NCBI RefSeq assembly: GCF_001653755.1
Contig: NZ_CP015125.1
Location: 928,001-992,000 of the forward strand
Origin: Dokdonia donghaensis DSW-1
GTDB taxonomy: Bacteria; Bacteroidota; Bacteroidia; Flavobacteriales; Flavobacteriaceae
Length of the DNA: 64,000 nucleotides
Direction of reading: 5' to 3'
Part shown: in pieces, positions 1 to 7,938 of the stretch
Layout of the letters: every line of letters begins with the position of its first letter
How positions within the stretch are numbered: position 1 is the stretch's first letter
Translations under genes and position numbers: made by a program
The notes under the pieces: generated by a model
The model's database searches: none
What the model was told of the DNA's origin: nothing
What the model saw: the letters and a program-made list of their open reading frames with translations, nothing else

Positions 1-2
1 TG

Positions 3-76
3 CGGTCTGGACGAGACTCGAACTCGCGACCCCCTGCGTGACAGGCAGATATTCTAACCAACTGAACTACCAGACC
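3..76 (-). tRNA. tRNA-Asp (anticodon GTC)
   Basis: Read on the minus strand the segment folds as a cloverleaf. The acceptor arms are GGTCTGG (76-70) and CCAGACC (10-4). The D arm contains AGTTCAGTTGGTTAGA, the anticodon loop reads CTGTCAC between CCTGC-type and GCAGG arms, and the T loop has GTTCGAGTC. The anticodon is GTC, so it charges aspartate. The CCA end is not fully encoded before the window edge. Folded by eye. Confidence 0.95.
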
Positions 77-230
77 GTTCCCTTATGTTATAGACTTGAA
101 GGTTGTCTTAATTTTTCAATATTTTACTTGCTACATTTCCTTTGTCAAGAACTAACAACTCATCGTTGCTCTGTTGCGGGTGCAAATATAGAACACCTTT
201 TTAATTGCACCAAATAATTTTTTAAAATTT

Positions 231-1172
231 TTATAAAAATTTCTGACGCTCTACTAAAAACGTCGTGAGTATAGGGCTAAAGCCGTTTTCTATAATCGCA
301 GGAATGTACTTAATTCTATATTGTGCACACTTGATTTGCAGTGTTTTAAAATAAGTTTCTACAGAGCTTTTGTAAATATCACGTATACTATCTGCATATA
401 AATTAATAGATGCTCCACTTTCTACATCAACAAACTTTTTTGGGCTATTGTCAAAATCAAAGTTATATTCCTTCTCTTTACTGTAGGTGTGAAACAAAAT
501 TACTTCGTGCTTGTTGTATTTAAGATGCTGTAAGGCTTCAAAAAGTTGCTCTTGCTCCACATCATCTTGTAGCATATCAGAAAAAAGAAAAACCAGGGAC
601 CTACGTTTTAACTTCTCTGCAATAAGATGAAGGTGTTTATAAGTATCTGTGCCTTTAGGTTGTTCCTTATGTGAGCGAGTAGTATTTATAATACCATTAA
701 GTTGGTCTAGTAGCATATGGTGGTGCCTGTCGCTACCTTTTTCTCCTGTATAAAAATCATAAGTATCACTATAGATACTCATTCCCACAGCATCACGCTG
801 CTTCTTCATAAGATTCATAATAGCTGCGCTAGCCAGCGCAGAGAAGCTTATCTTGTTAAGCTCTGTTATGCTCGGCTCTTTTACAGCAGGATAGTGCATA
901 GAACTACTATTATCTACAATAAGGTGACAGCGCAGGTTAGTTTCTTCTTCATATCGCTTTGTATAAAGCCTGTCTGTCTTTGCATAGAGTTTCCAGTCTA
1001 TGTGTTTTGTACTCTCGCCGGGGTTGTAAATCTTATGTTCTGCAAACTCTGCCGAGAAGCCGTGAAAAGGACTCTTATGCATACCAGATATAAATCCCTC
1101 TACCACCTGGCACGCTAGTAGCTCTAAATTGCCAAAGCCTGAGGTTTTATGAAGTTCTGATTTTATATCCAT
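231..1172 (-). CDS. DUF58 domain-containing protein
   Basis: A 313-residue protein of the DUF58 family, often encoded with MoxR-type AAA ATPases and BatA/BatB proteins. The signature region is residues 37-75 (FHGFSAEF, then YNPGESTKHIDWKLYAKTD). It is followed by a von Willebrand A-like fold whose first strand ends in DNSSSM at residues 87-92, matching a DxSxS metal-site pattern. The exact function of the family is unresolved; links to envelope stress and aerotolerance operons are known. No signal peptide or membrane helix is seen, so a cytosolic location is likely. No MoxR gene is next to it in the window; the gene just upstream on the same strand is clpP, separated by an 85-nt gap filled by an inverted repeat. 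It ends 154 nt before the tRNA-Asp gene. Confidence 0.85.
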   Translation of the reverse strand: MDIKSELHKTSGFGNLELLACQVVEGFISGMHKSPFHGFSAEFAEHKIYNPGESTKHIDWKLYAKTDRLYTKRYEEETNLRCHLIVDNSSSMHYPAVKEPSITELNKISFSALASAAIMNLMKKQRDAVGMSIYSDTYDFYTGEKGSDRHHHMLLDQLNGIINTTRSHKEQPKGTDTYKHLHLIAEKLKRRSLVFLFSDMLQDDVEQEQLFEALQHLKYNKHEVILFHTYSKEKEYNFDFDNSPKKFVDVESGASINLYADSIRDIYKSSVETYFKTLQIKCAQYRIKYIPAIIENGFSPILTTFLVERQKFL

Positions 1173-1182
1173 AGAGAAGGGT

Positions 1183-1250
1183 GTCTGGTCGAGCGCAGTC
1201 GAGACCTATATAAACTTAGTTCATAATCTCTCGACTGCGCTCGAGCAGAC
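1183..1250. repeat. Inverted repeat with 22-bp arms (TCGAGCGCAGTCGAGA family)
   Basis: The left arm is 1183-1204 and the right arm 1229-1250. They are reverse complements with one mismatch in 22, and the loop is 24 nt. The shared core is TCGAGCGCAGTCGAGA. The element fills the clpP to DUF58 gap and would form a strong hairpin in that transcript. A third core copy lies inside leuS (6112-6127). It has no T-run, so it is not a standard terminator; a REP-like element is the best description. Confidence 0.85.
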
Positions 1251-1257
1251 AGTATTA

Positions 1258-1806
1258 TTATCCTTCGTAAACGCCGTCTACGATACCGTAGTCTACAGAC
1301 TCATCTGCACCCATCCAGTGATCACGCTGGAAGTCTTTCATTATTTTATCAAAAGTTTGCCCACAGTTATCTGCAAGGATCTGTGCGCTAAGCTCTTTTG
1401 TTTTTACAATTTCTTGTGCAGTAATTTCTATATCAGATGCTTGACCTCTAGCTCCTCCAGAAGGCTGGTGTATCATAACACGAGCGTGTGGCTGTATAAA
1501 GCGGCGACCTTTTTCTCCTACAGAGAGTAATAGTGACCCCATACTAGCAGCTAGGCCTGTACAGATGGTAGAGACTGGGCTCTTAATCATCTTTATAGTG
1601 TCATACATTGCAAACCCAGAAGTTACATAACCACCAGGGCTATTTATAAATAACTGAATCTCATCGTGCCCTTGTGCGTCAAGATATAGTAATCTATCTA
1701 TAACGTGCTTTGCGCTCTTATCATCTACCATTCCCCAAAGGAATACCTTTCTATCATTGAGCAACTGGTTGTCAATAGCGTCTTGTACTTTTATTTTCTT
1801 TTCCAT
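1258..1806 (-). CDS. clpP: ATP-dependent Clp protease proteolytic subunit (ClpP family)
   Basis: A 182-residue serine peptidase of the ClpP fold, which forms the barrel chamber that degrades proteins fed by Clp ATPases. The catalytic triad is visible: Ser88 in GLAASMGS, His113 in MIHQPSGG, and Asp162 in QRDHWMGAD. The oligomerisation and substrate strand region INSPGGYVTSG (55-64) is typical. It is shorter at the N-terminus than the usual 195-220 residues and has no propeptide. No clpX is beside it, so it could be a second ClpP paralogue of the genome and not the main housekeeping copy; that is an inference from context. Thioredoxin lies upstream on the same strand, separated by a 202-nt gap carrying a palindromic repeat. 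Confidence 0.93.
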   Translation of the reverse strand: MEKKIKVQDAIDNQLLNDRKVFLWGMVDDKSAKHVIDRLLYLDAQGHDEIQLFINSPGGYVTSGFAMYDTIKMIKSPVSTICTGLAASMGSLLLSVGEKGRRFIQPHARVMIHQPSGGARGQASDIEITAQEIVKTKELSAQILADNCGQTFDKIMKDFQRDHWMGADESVDYGIVDGVYEG

Positions 1807-1904
1807 AAATATCGCTGCTCTGGCAGCTATTAGTCATTTTCGCTTGCGCAAAAATCTATTGGTGTTAGACAATATAAATTTCATAAATAGTAAAGTTTGC
1901 ATTT

Positions 1905-1924
1905 TACGCTTTCGCGAAAGCGTA
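1905..1924. repeat. Iterated palindrome, full 20-bp form
   Basis: A perfect 20-bp palindrome, TACGCTTTCGCGAAAGCGTA, in the trxA-clpP gap. It has the longest symmetric form in the window, shared with the copy at 41749-41768. The exact 12-bp core is 1909-1920. A weaker look-alike (TTTCGCTTGCGCAAAA) lies about 65 nt away at 1838-1853. Confidence 0.95.
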
Positions 1925-2008
1925 CACCTTCTATCTAATGCTTTAAAAATACAAAAAGGCTCGGCACTGTGCCAAACCTTTCTGATAATCTTATTAAAAT
2001 AGGGGAGA

Positions 2009-2326
2009 CTATAAAAGTCCGTCTATTGCTTCTGTATAAGTAGCCTTTGGAGCAACACCTACTTGACGTCCTACTACTTCACCGTCTTTAAACATAAGTA
2101 CTGTAGGGATGTTACGTACACCGTATTTTGCTGCAAATTCTTGGTTTGCATCTACGTCTACTTTACCTACGATAGCTTTACCTTCGTACTCTCCAGCAAT
2201 CTCTTCTATAACTGGTCCTACCATACGACAAGGTCCACACCAAGCAGCCCAAAAGTCTACTAATACTGGCTTATCGCTTTTTAATACTTGTTCTTCAAAT
2301 GTTGCATCTGTGATTTCTAATGCCAT
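2009..2326 (-). CDS. trxA: Thioredoxin
   Basis: A 105-residue classical thioredoxin, a cytosolic dithiol-disulfide reductase. The active site WCGPC is at residues 29-33 and the cis-proline at Pro74 (NIPTV). Length and motif order match E. coli-type TrxA throughout. There is no signal peptide. A TAnnTTTG-like box lies 39 nt upstream on the minus strand (2365-2372). The next gene on the strand, clpP, is 202 nt away across a palindromic repeat, so co-transcription is uncertain. Confidence 0.97.
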   Translation of the reverse strand: MALEITDATFEEQVLKSDKPVLVDFWAAWCGPCRMVGPVIEEIAGEYEGKAIVGKVDVDANQEFAAKYGVRNIPTVLMFKDGEVVGRQVGVAPKATYTEAIDGLL

Positions 2327-2364
2327 AACTATATCGTGTTAAATTGTTATTCTAATTTGTAATA

Positions 2365-2372
2365 CAAAGTTA
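2365..2372 (-). promoter_or_regulatory. Candidate -7 box of trxA promoter
   Basis: CAAAGTTA on the plus strand reads TAACTTTG on the minus strand, matching the Bacteroidetes -7 consensus TAnnTTTG. It lies 39 nt upstream of the trxA start. No well-spaced TTG -33 element is clear, so support is modest. Confidence 0.4.
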
Positions 2373-2469
2373 GTCAATAATAATTCCAAACCTTACAATG
2401 CGCATATCAGGATTGACTATCGCGTCATTGTGGCAGGTTATAGTAAGTAATTAACTACTATATAGTCTT

Positions 2470-3171
2470 TTATCTTCTACTTCCAAAAACTTGTAGTGCA
2501 AAGTATAAGAGAGTGGCAAGTGATCCTAAAGCGGCAACAAGATAGGTGCGTGCTGCCCATTTTAAGGCATCTTCTGCACCATCATACTCTTCTGGGGTTA
2601 CCATATTTTCGGCTTTGAGCCAGGCAAGTGCTCTATTACTTGCATCATACTCTACCGGAAGTGTGATAAGGCTAAAGAGTGTCCCCATTGCATAAAGTGC
2701 AAGACCTATAATGGCAACAGTGCCACCTATCTTAGTAGTAGCCATAAGTGCAACACCACCCATAATTACCCACATACTCATCTTAGAAGCAATGTTTACC
2801 ACGGGCACAAGCTTAGATCTCATTTGTAAAAAGCTATATGCCGTAGCGTGTTGTATAGCGTGACCTACCTCGTGGGCAGATACTGCAGCAGCAGCGGCAT
2901 TGCGCTGGCTGTAAACAACCTCGCTTAGGTTTACTGTTTTATCTCTAGGGTTATAGTGGTCTGTAAGCTGGCCTGCAACAGAGATTACTTTTACATCTGT
3001 AATTCCATTATCTGCAAGCATCTTTTCGGCAATCTCTGCGCCAGACATCCCGTTGCGTAGTTGTAGGTTAGAATAATGTTTGAATTTGCTCTTAAGCTTA
3101 GAACTTACAAGTCCGCTTATGAGTGCAATGGCTCCTACTATAATGTAGTAACCCATAGATCCTGCTAGCAT
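2470..3171 (-). CDS. Neutral zinc metallopeptidase (YugP-like, PF04298 type)
   Basis: A 233-residue membrane-bound putative zinc peptidase. The zinc motif HEVGH is at residues 100-104, in SAHEVGHAIQHATAYS. An N-terminal membrane helix spans about residues 5-23 and two or more helices lie after residue 130, so the active site sits by the membrane. The family is widespread and conserved, but its substrates are not known. The N-terminal part (SGAEIAEKMLADNGITDV) and a mid-region VNLSEVVYSQRNAAAAAVSAHE are typical of the family. It stands alone between trxA and ald; a minus-strand TAnnTTTG box is at 3212-3219. Confidence 0.88.
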   Translation of the reverse strand: MLAGSMGYYIIVGAIALISGLVSSKLKSKFKHYSNLQLRNGMSGAEIAEKMLADNGITDVKVISVAGQLTDHYNPRDKTVNLSEVVYSQRNAAAAAVSAHEVGHAIQHATAYSFLQMRSKLVPVVNIASKMSMWVIMGGVALMATTKIGGTVAIIGLALYAMGTLFSLITLPVEYDASNRALAWLKAENMVTPEEYDGAEDALKWAARTYLVAALGSLATLLYFALQVFGSRR

Positions 3172-3211
3172 AGTCGTTTATTTTTTTAGTTGTTTTACGT
3201 TTCTAAAGTTA

Positions 3212-3219
3212 CAAAAGTA
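3212..3219 (-). promoter_or_regulatory. Candidate -7 box for the zinc peptidase gene
   Basis: CAAAAGTA on the plus strand is TACTTTTG on the minus strand, an exact match to TAnnTTTG, 41 nt upstream of the start at 3171. The spacing fits a normal leader. There is no experimental support. Confidence 0.4.
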
Positions 3220-3328
3220 TAGCGCATAAACTACGCCAAAATATAAAACGACATTTTCTCACCTCTTTCGTGTCAATAGTCGGTAGATCTATTGCTTTAG
3301 TGGAGTGATAGGTCTATAAAGATTTTTT

Positions 3329-3346
3329 GCGCTTTCGCGAAAGCGT
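3329..3346. repeat. Iterated palindrome between ald and the zinc peptidase gene
   Basis: The exact core CTTTCGCGAAAG is at 3332-3343, flanked by GCG and AGCGT. The tail continues as ACTCAACC, similar to the tails of the copies at 7817 and 60720. It lies 15 nt past the stop codon of ald. Confidence 0.93.
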
Positions 3347-3360
3347 ACTCAACCTCCTTT

Positions 3361-4467
3361 TTAAATCGCTAGTGGTGTGTATGGGATATCAAAAACCTCA
3401 GAGATTTCTTCATAAACCACGTTTCCGGAAACAATATTCACCCCTTTTTTAAGAACATCATCTTGTGCACAGGCTGTTTTCCAGCCTTTGTCTGCTAGTT
3501 TGAGCACATAGGGTAATGTAACGTTTGTGAGAGCTACCGTAGAGGTGTAAGGCACTGCTCCCGGCATATTTGCAACACAATAGTGCACCACATCATCTAT
3601 GATAAAAACTGGATCTTGGTGTGTGGTAGGTTTTGAGGTTTCTACACAGCCACCTTGGTCTACCGCTACATCTACTATTACGGTACCAGGTCGCATCTCC
3701 TTGAGCATATCACGTGTGATTAACTTAGGTGCTTTTGCACCAGGTATCAATACACCTCCTATGATTAAATCGTGTGTTTTGATATGTTTTCTTATGTTGA
3801 ATTCGTTTGAGAATTCTGTAACTACGTGTGGTGGCATTATATCATTTACATAGCGTAGTCGCTTCATACTTATGTCAAGTATAGTGACGTGTGCGCCTAG
3901 ACCTGCAGCCATTTTGGCTGCCTGTATACCTACTACGCCTGCACCCAGAACGAGTACTTTACCAGGGCTCACGCCTGGCACACCACCTAGTAGTACACCG
4001 CGCCCTTTTGCGGGTTTCTCAAGATATCTTGCTCCTTGTTGTATAGACATACGCCCAGCGACCTCGCTCATAGGGGTAAGAAGTGGTAGAGACCTGTCTG
4101 CTTCTTCTACCGTTTCATATGCGATACAAGTAGCACCGCTAGCTATCATTGCTTTTGTGAGTGGCTCGCTAGAGGCAAAATGAAAATAGGTAAAGACAAT
4201 CTGGTCCTTTTTAATAAGCGTGTATTCTGGAGCTATAGGCTCCTTAACCTTTACAATCATTTGAGCGATTGCATATACTTCTTCTATGGTGTCTAGTATG
4301 TTTGCTCCAGCATCTATGTATTGCTGGTTTACAAAACCACTGTTTACGCCAGCATCCTTTTGAATATATACTGTATGACCGCGTTTTGTAAGTTCATATA
4401 CACCTCCTGGGGTGATGCCCACTCGGTTTTCATTGTTTTTAATCTCAGTGGGTACCCCTATAACCAT
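3361..4467 (-). CDS. ald: Alanine dehydrogenase
   Basis: A 368-residue NAD-dependent L-alanine dehydrogenase, interconverting alanine with pyruvate plus ammonia. Residues known in the family fall at the expected numbers: Arg15 (NRVGITP), Lys75 (VKVKEP), His96 (TYFHFASS) and Asp270 (VAVDQGG). The Rossmann motif GAGVVG is at 175-180. The length is that of bacterial Ald, and no gap or frameshift is seen. The N-terminus MVIGVPTEIK is canonical, so the start is firm. The gene appears monocistronic, with a palindromic repeat just past its stop. Confidence 0.97.
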   Translation of the reverse strand: MVIGVPTEIKNNENRVGITPGGVYELTKRGHTVYIQKDAGVNSGFVNQQYIDAGANILDTIEEVYAIAQMIVKVKEPIAPEYTLIKKDQIVFTYFHFASSEPLTKAMIASGATCIAYETVEEADRSLPLLTPMSEVAGRMSIQQGARYLEKPAKGRGVLLGGVPGVSPGKVLVLGAGVVGIQAAKMAAGLGAHVTILDISMKRLRYVNDIMPPHVVTEFSNEFNIRKHIKTHDLIIGGVLIPGAKAPKLITRDMLKEMRPGTVIVDVAVDQGGCVETSKPTTHQDPVFIIDDVVHYCVANMPGAVPYTSTVALTNVTLPYVLKLADKGWKTACAQDDVLKKGVNIVSGNVVYEEISEVFDIPYTPLAI

Positions 4468-4592
4468 CGCTTAAATTTTTGCGGCAAGGTAGCAGAAATG
4501 TAAAAAATGAAAGCTGATAAAATATTAAAAATCAGGGGTGTAAAAAGTGATATTATTAAAAATAGATAGCCATTTTTAACAATATGTAAATG

Positions 4593-4862
4593 CTAGTTTT
4601 TACCGTATTTGATTTTAAAATATAATAGTAAAAATGAGGAGATAACTGTAATAGCATTTGCCAGTATGATGGATAAACTTTCTTTAAGCACTCCATAAAT
4701 AAGCCAGAACACAATGCCTACAAAAAACATTGTAAACATAGGTAAGCTCAACCCTGAGACATCCTTAGTTTTCCAAGTTTGATATACTTGGGGTAAAAAG
4801 GCTGCAGTGGTAAGTGTAGCAGCAATGAGACCTATGATCTCTATATCATCTATTCCAGACAT
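4593..4862 (-). CDS. SemiSWEET-type sugar transporter
   Basis: An 89-residue protein with three membrane helices (about 5-25, 36-58, 64-84), the size and topology of bacterial SemiSWEETs, which dimerise to form a sugar uniporter. The PQ-loop motif is in TTAAFLPQVYQTWKTKDVSGLS (residues 18-39), with the conserved proline-glutamine pair. The substrate cannot be read from the sequence. It sits upstream of leuS on the same strand with a 56-nt gap holding a small hairpin. Confidence 0.9.
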   Translation of the reverse strand: MSGIDDIEIIGLIAATLTTAAFLPQVYQTWKTKDVSGLSLPMFTMFFVGIVFWLIYGVLKESLSIILANAITVISSFLLLYFKIKYGKN

Positions 4863-4878
4863 TAGTGTGTAATTAAAT

Positions 4879-4906
4879 CTTGCCCATAATATGACTTACG
4901 GGCAAG
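4879..4906 (-). terminator. Weak hairpin between leuS and SemiSWEET genes
   Basis: The arms CTTGCCC (4879-4885) and GGGCAAG (4900-4906) form a 7-bp stem. The following minus-strand bases are AT-rich but not a clear T-run. It lies just past the leuS stop and could be a weak terminator or attenuator. Confidence 0.4.
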
Positions 4907-4918
4907 AGTATATGTGTG

Positions 4919-7798
4919 TTAACCCACGATGTTTACAATCTTACCAGGCACAACAATCACCTTTTTTGGTGTGCGGCCATCAAGATACATTTGTGTTTTT
5001 TCGTGTGCCATTACGGTTTTTTCTATCTCATCCTTACTCATATCTAATGGTAGCTCAAGGGTGAATTTCATTTTACCATTAAAAGAGATAGGATAGTTTT
5101 TTGCACTTTCTACAAGGTGCTTTTCTTCAAAAACCGGGAAGCCAGCTTCAGAAATACTTTCGGTGTGACCCAGTTTACTCCATAGCTCCTCTGCAATGTG
5201 TGGTGCATAAGGGGCAATAAGTATCGCAAGTGGCTCAAGCACTTCGCGCGAAGTACACTTTTGTACACTTAGCTCATTTGCTGCAATCATAAAGGTAGAT
5301 ACAGAGGTGTTAAAAGAGAAATTCTCAATATCCTCTTGTACTTTTTTTATGGTCTTGTGTAGTGTTTTTAAGCTGTCTTTGCTTGCTGGGGTGTCTGTAA
5401 CGTTAATAGCAGCCTCTGGGCCATTGTGGTATAACTTCCAGAATTTTTTTAAGAAGTTATGTACACCCGTAATACCTGCCGTGTTCCAAGGTTTTGCTTG
5501 CTCAAGCGGGCCTAAAAACATCTCGTACATACGTAAGGTGTCAGCCCCATATTGCTCACAAATCTTATCTGGATTTACGACGTTGTACTTAGACTTAGAC
5601 ATTTTTTCAACCTCGCGGCCTACTTTGTAAACTCCATCTTCAAGGATAAACTCTGCATCTTTAAATTCTGGCCTCCATTTTTTAAAAGCTTCTACATCTA
5701 GCTCGTCAGAGGCGTTTACAAATGCTACTGGAGCGTGTATAGGTTGTACCTGCTTGTCTTTACTTAATCCTAGTGACAAGAATGTATTGCTATTCTCCTC
5801 TCTGTAAACAAAAGCACTCGTCCCCAAGATCATCCCTTGGTTAATCATCTTTTGGAAAGGCTCATCTACAGATACGTGTCCTCTGTCTTTTAAGAATTTT
5901 ACCCAAAAACGAGAGTATAATAAGTGACCGGTACCGTGCTCAGACCCTCCTATGTATAAATCTACATTACCCCAGTAGTCCATCGCTTCTTTTGAGGCAA
6001 AGACAGCATCACGCTGTGCTTTTTCCATATACCTAAAGAAGTACCAGCTACTACCTGCCCAGCCTGGCATTGTGTTTAATTCTAATGGGTAAATCCCATT
6101 ATCCTCCGAGTTCTCGACTGCGCTCGAACCTATAAGGTCGTTTGAAACAACTTTGTTAGTCTTAGTATCCCACGCCCATACATCTGCACGGCCTAGTGGT
6201 GGTTCTCCATCTTCTGTAGGGAGGTATTTTTCTATTTCTGGAAGCGTCAGTGGTAAATGTGCTATATCAATCATTTGAGGCATCCCGTCTTTGTAATATA
6301 CTGGGAAAGGTTCTCCCCAATAACGCTGGCGGCTAAAAACTGCGTCACGTAATCTGTAATTTGTTTTACCAGAACCTGCACCTATTTTTTCTAACTCATA
6401 GATAGCAAGTTTTACTGCTTTCTTATACTTTAATCCGTTTAAGAAATCAGAATTTGCAATAACGGTAGCTGCCTTATCTGCAAAGGCTTCTTCAGAAATA
6501 TCTACCCCTTCAAAAACATTAGGGATAGCAATTCCAAAATGCTTTGCAAAGTCATAATCACGCTGGTCACCACAAGGTACTGCCATTACCGCACCTGTAC
6601 CATAACCCGCAAGTACATAGTCACCTATCCAGATAGGTATAGGCTCTTTTGTAAATGGGTGCTCTGCATAGGCTCCTGTAAATGCTCCCGTGATTGTTTT
6701 TACATCTGCCATACGCTCACGCTCAGAACGCTTTGCGGTAGAGGCGATGTATGCATCTACTTCTTCTTTTTGCTCTGGAGTAGTAATCTCTTGTACAAGG
6801 TCTAGCTCAGGAGCAAGTGTCATAAAGCTTACACCAAAAATAGTGTCAGGGCGTGTGGTAAATACTTCTATTTTTTTGTCGTGATCTTTTAAGTTAAAAG
6901 AAACCGTAGCTCCTACAGATTTACCTATCCAGTTGCGTTGTGTTTCTTTTATAGACTCACTCCAGTCTAAGCTGTCAAGCCCTTGTAGCAAGCGCTCTGC
7001 ATAGGCAGAGATGCGCATAGACCACTGGGTCATTTTTTTGCGCACTACGGTGTGTCCTCCTCGTTCTGAAACGCCGTTTACAATCTCATCATTTGCCAGT
7101 ACAGTACCTAGTGCTGGACACCAGTTTACTTCTGTTTCGGCGAGGTAGGTGAGGCGGTATTGTAGGAGTATGGCTTGTTTTTCGTTTTCAGAAAAGTCGT
7201 TCCATTGTGCTGCGGTAAATGGCTCAATGTTATCATCACAAGCAGCCTTTATATTTCCATTTCCTTCTTTCGCGAAAGCGGAAACTAGAGTTTCTATACC
7301 TTCTGCTTTATTTGTGTCGTTATTGTACCAGGAGTTAAATAGCTCTGTAAAAATCCATTGTGTCCATTTATAATACTCAGGATTTGAGGTGCGTACCTCG
7401 CGACTCCAGTCAAAAGAGAATCCTATTTTATCAAGCTGGTTACGATACCCGGCAATCTCATTACCTTGGTTATCTACACCGCCTTCTATATTAACCTTTG
7501 TGGTTACGGCAGGGTGTTGTCCTGTCTGTATTGCATATTGCTCTGCTGGAAGTCCAAAAGAGTCATATCCCTGCGGGTGCAATACATTAAAACCTTTAAG
7601 ACGTTTGTAACGCGCATACACATCACTGGCAATATACCCTAGCGGGTGCCCCACGTGCAGTCCTGCTCCAGATGGATAAGGAAACATATCTAGCACATAA
7701 TATTTAGGCTTGTCACTGCTGTTTGAGGCGTTAAAGGTGCCCTTATCTGCCCAGTATTTTTGCCATTTGGCCTCTATCTCGTTAAAGTGATATTTCAT
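4919..7798 (-). CDS. leuS: Leucyl-tRNA synthetase
   Basis: A 959-residue class I synthetase that charges tRNA-Leu. HVGH (the HIGH motif) is at residues 48-51 in PYPSGAGLHVGHPLGY, and KMSKS at 732-736. The CP1 editing domain lies between, followed by the anticodon-binding helices and a C-terminal domain. I start at 7798 (MKYHFNEIEAKWQKYW) because the 14 residues of the longer frame from 7840 are encoded by a palindromic repeat, and a TAnnTTTG box (7856-7863) would place this repeat in the leader. Two repeat-derived segments lie in the protein: SAFAKE (173-178), encoded by the iterated palindrome, and GSSAVEN (557-563), encoded by the second repeat family. Both keep the frame and appear tolerated. 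Confidence 0.97.
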   Translation of the reverse strand: MKYHFNEIEAKWQKYWADKGTFNASNSSDKPKYYVLDMFPYPSGAGLHVGHPLGYIASDVYARYKRLKGFNVLHPQGYDSFGLPAEQYAIQTGQHPAVTTKVNIEGGVDNQGNEIAGYRNQLDKIGFSFDWSREVRTSNPEYYKWTQWIFTELFNSWYNNDTNKAEGIETLVSAFAKEGNGNIKAACDDNIEPFTAAQWNDFSENEKQAILLQYRLTYLAETEVNWCPALGTVLANDEIVNGVSERGGHTVVRKKMTQWSMRISAYAERLLQGLDSLDWSESIKETQRNWIGKSVGATVSFNLKDHDKKIEVFTTRPDTIFGVSFMTLAPELDLVQEITTPEQKEEVDAYIASTAKRSERERMADVKTITGAFTGAYAEHPFTKEPIPIWIGDYVLAGYGTGAVMAVPCGDQRDYDFAKHFGIAIPNVFEGVDISEEAFADKAATVIANSDFLNGLKYKKAVKLAIYELEKIGAGSGKTNYRLRDAVFSRQRYWGEPFPVYYKDGMPQMIDIAHLPLTLPEIEKYLPTEDGEPPLGRADVWAWDTKTNKVVSNDLIGSSAVENSEDNGIYPLELNTMPGWAGSSWYFFRYMEKAQRDAVFASKEAMDYWGNVDLYIGGSEHGTGHLLYSRFWVKFLKDRGHVSVDEPFQKMINQGMILGTSAFVYREENSNTFLSLGLSKDKQVQPIHAPVAFVNASDELDVEAFKKWRPEFKDAEFILEDGVYKVGREVEKMSKSKYNVVNPDKICEQYGADTLRMYEMFLGPLEQAKPWNTAGITGVHNFLKKFWKLYHNGPEAAINVTDTPASKDSLKTLHKTIKKVQEDIENFSFNTSVSTFMIAANELSVQKCTSREVLEPLAILIAPYAPHIAEELWSKLGHTESISEAGFPVFEEKHLVESAKNYPISFNGKMKFTLELPLDMSKDEIEKTVMAHEKTQMYLDGRTPKKVIVVPGKIVNIVG
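6112..6127. repeat. Second repeat family, copy inside leuS
   Basis: TCTCGACTGCGCTCGA, identical to the core of the inverted repeat at 1183-1250. It is read in frame in leuS as part of GSSAVEN (residues 557-563). Confidence 0.85.
7267..7280. repeat. Iterated palindrome copy inside leuS
   Basis: The exact 12-bp core is 7267-7278. It is translated as AFAK inside SAFAKE (leuS residues 173-178), in a segment that looks specific to this protein. Confidence 0.93.
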
Positions 7799-7816
7799 TG
7801 TAAGTGTATTATATAT

Positions 7817-7834
7817 GCGCTTTCGCGAAAGCGT
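7817..7834. repeat. Iterated palindrome in the leuS leader
   Basis: The core is 7820-7831, between the likely leuS -7 box (7856-7863) and the leuS start (7798). As RNA it would form a hairpin in the 5' untranslated region, about 18 nt before the start codon. The tail GCGTACTCAT matches that of the copy at 3329. Confidence 0.93.
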
Positions 7835-7855
7835 ACTCATCCCTATTTAAGGGGG

Positions 7856-7863
7856 CAAATTTA
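7856..7863 (-). promoter_or_regulatory. Candidate -7 box of leuS promoter
   Basis: CAAATTTA on the plus strand reads TAAATTTG on the minus strand, an exact TAnnTTTG match 58 nt upstream of the chosen leuS start. Confidence 0.4.
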
Positions 7864-7938
7864 CAATTAATTATGTGGATTAATAAGTGCTTGCTGTGAG
7901 AGTTGCTACAACACCTTTGACTAATCAATAAATAGACT

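Noticed and set aside
7799..7840. A longer leuS start at 7840
   Set aside because: The extra residues are encoded by the palindromic repeat, and family members start with the motif at 7798.
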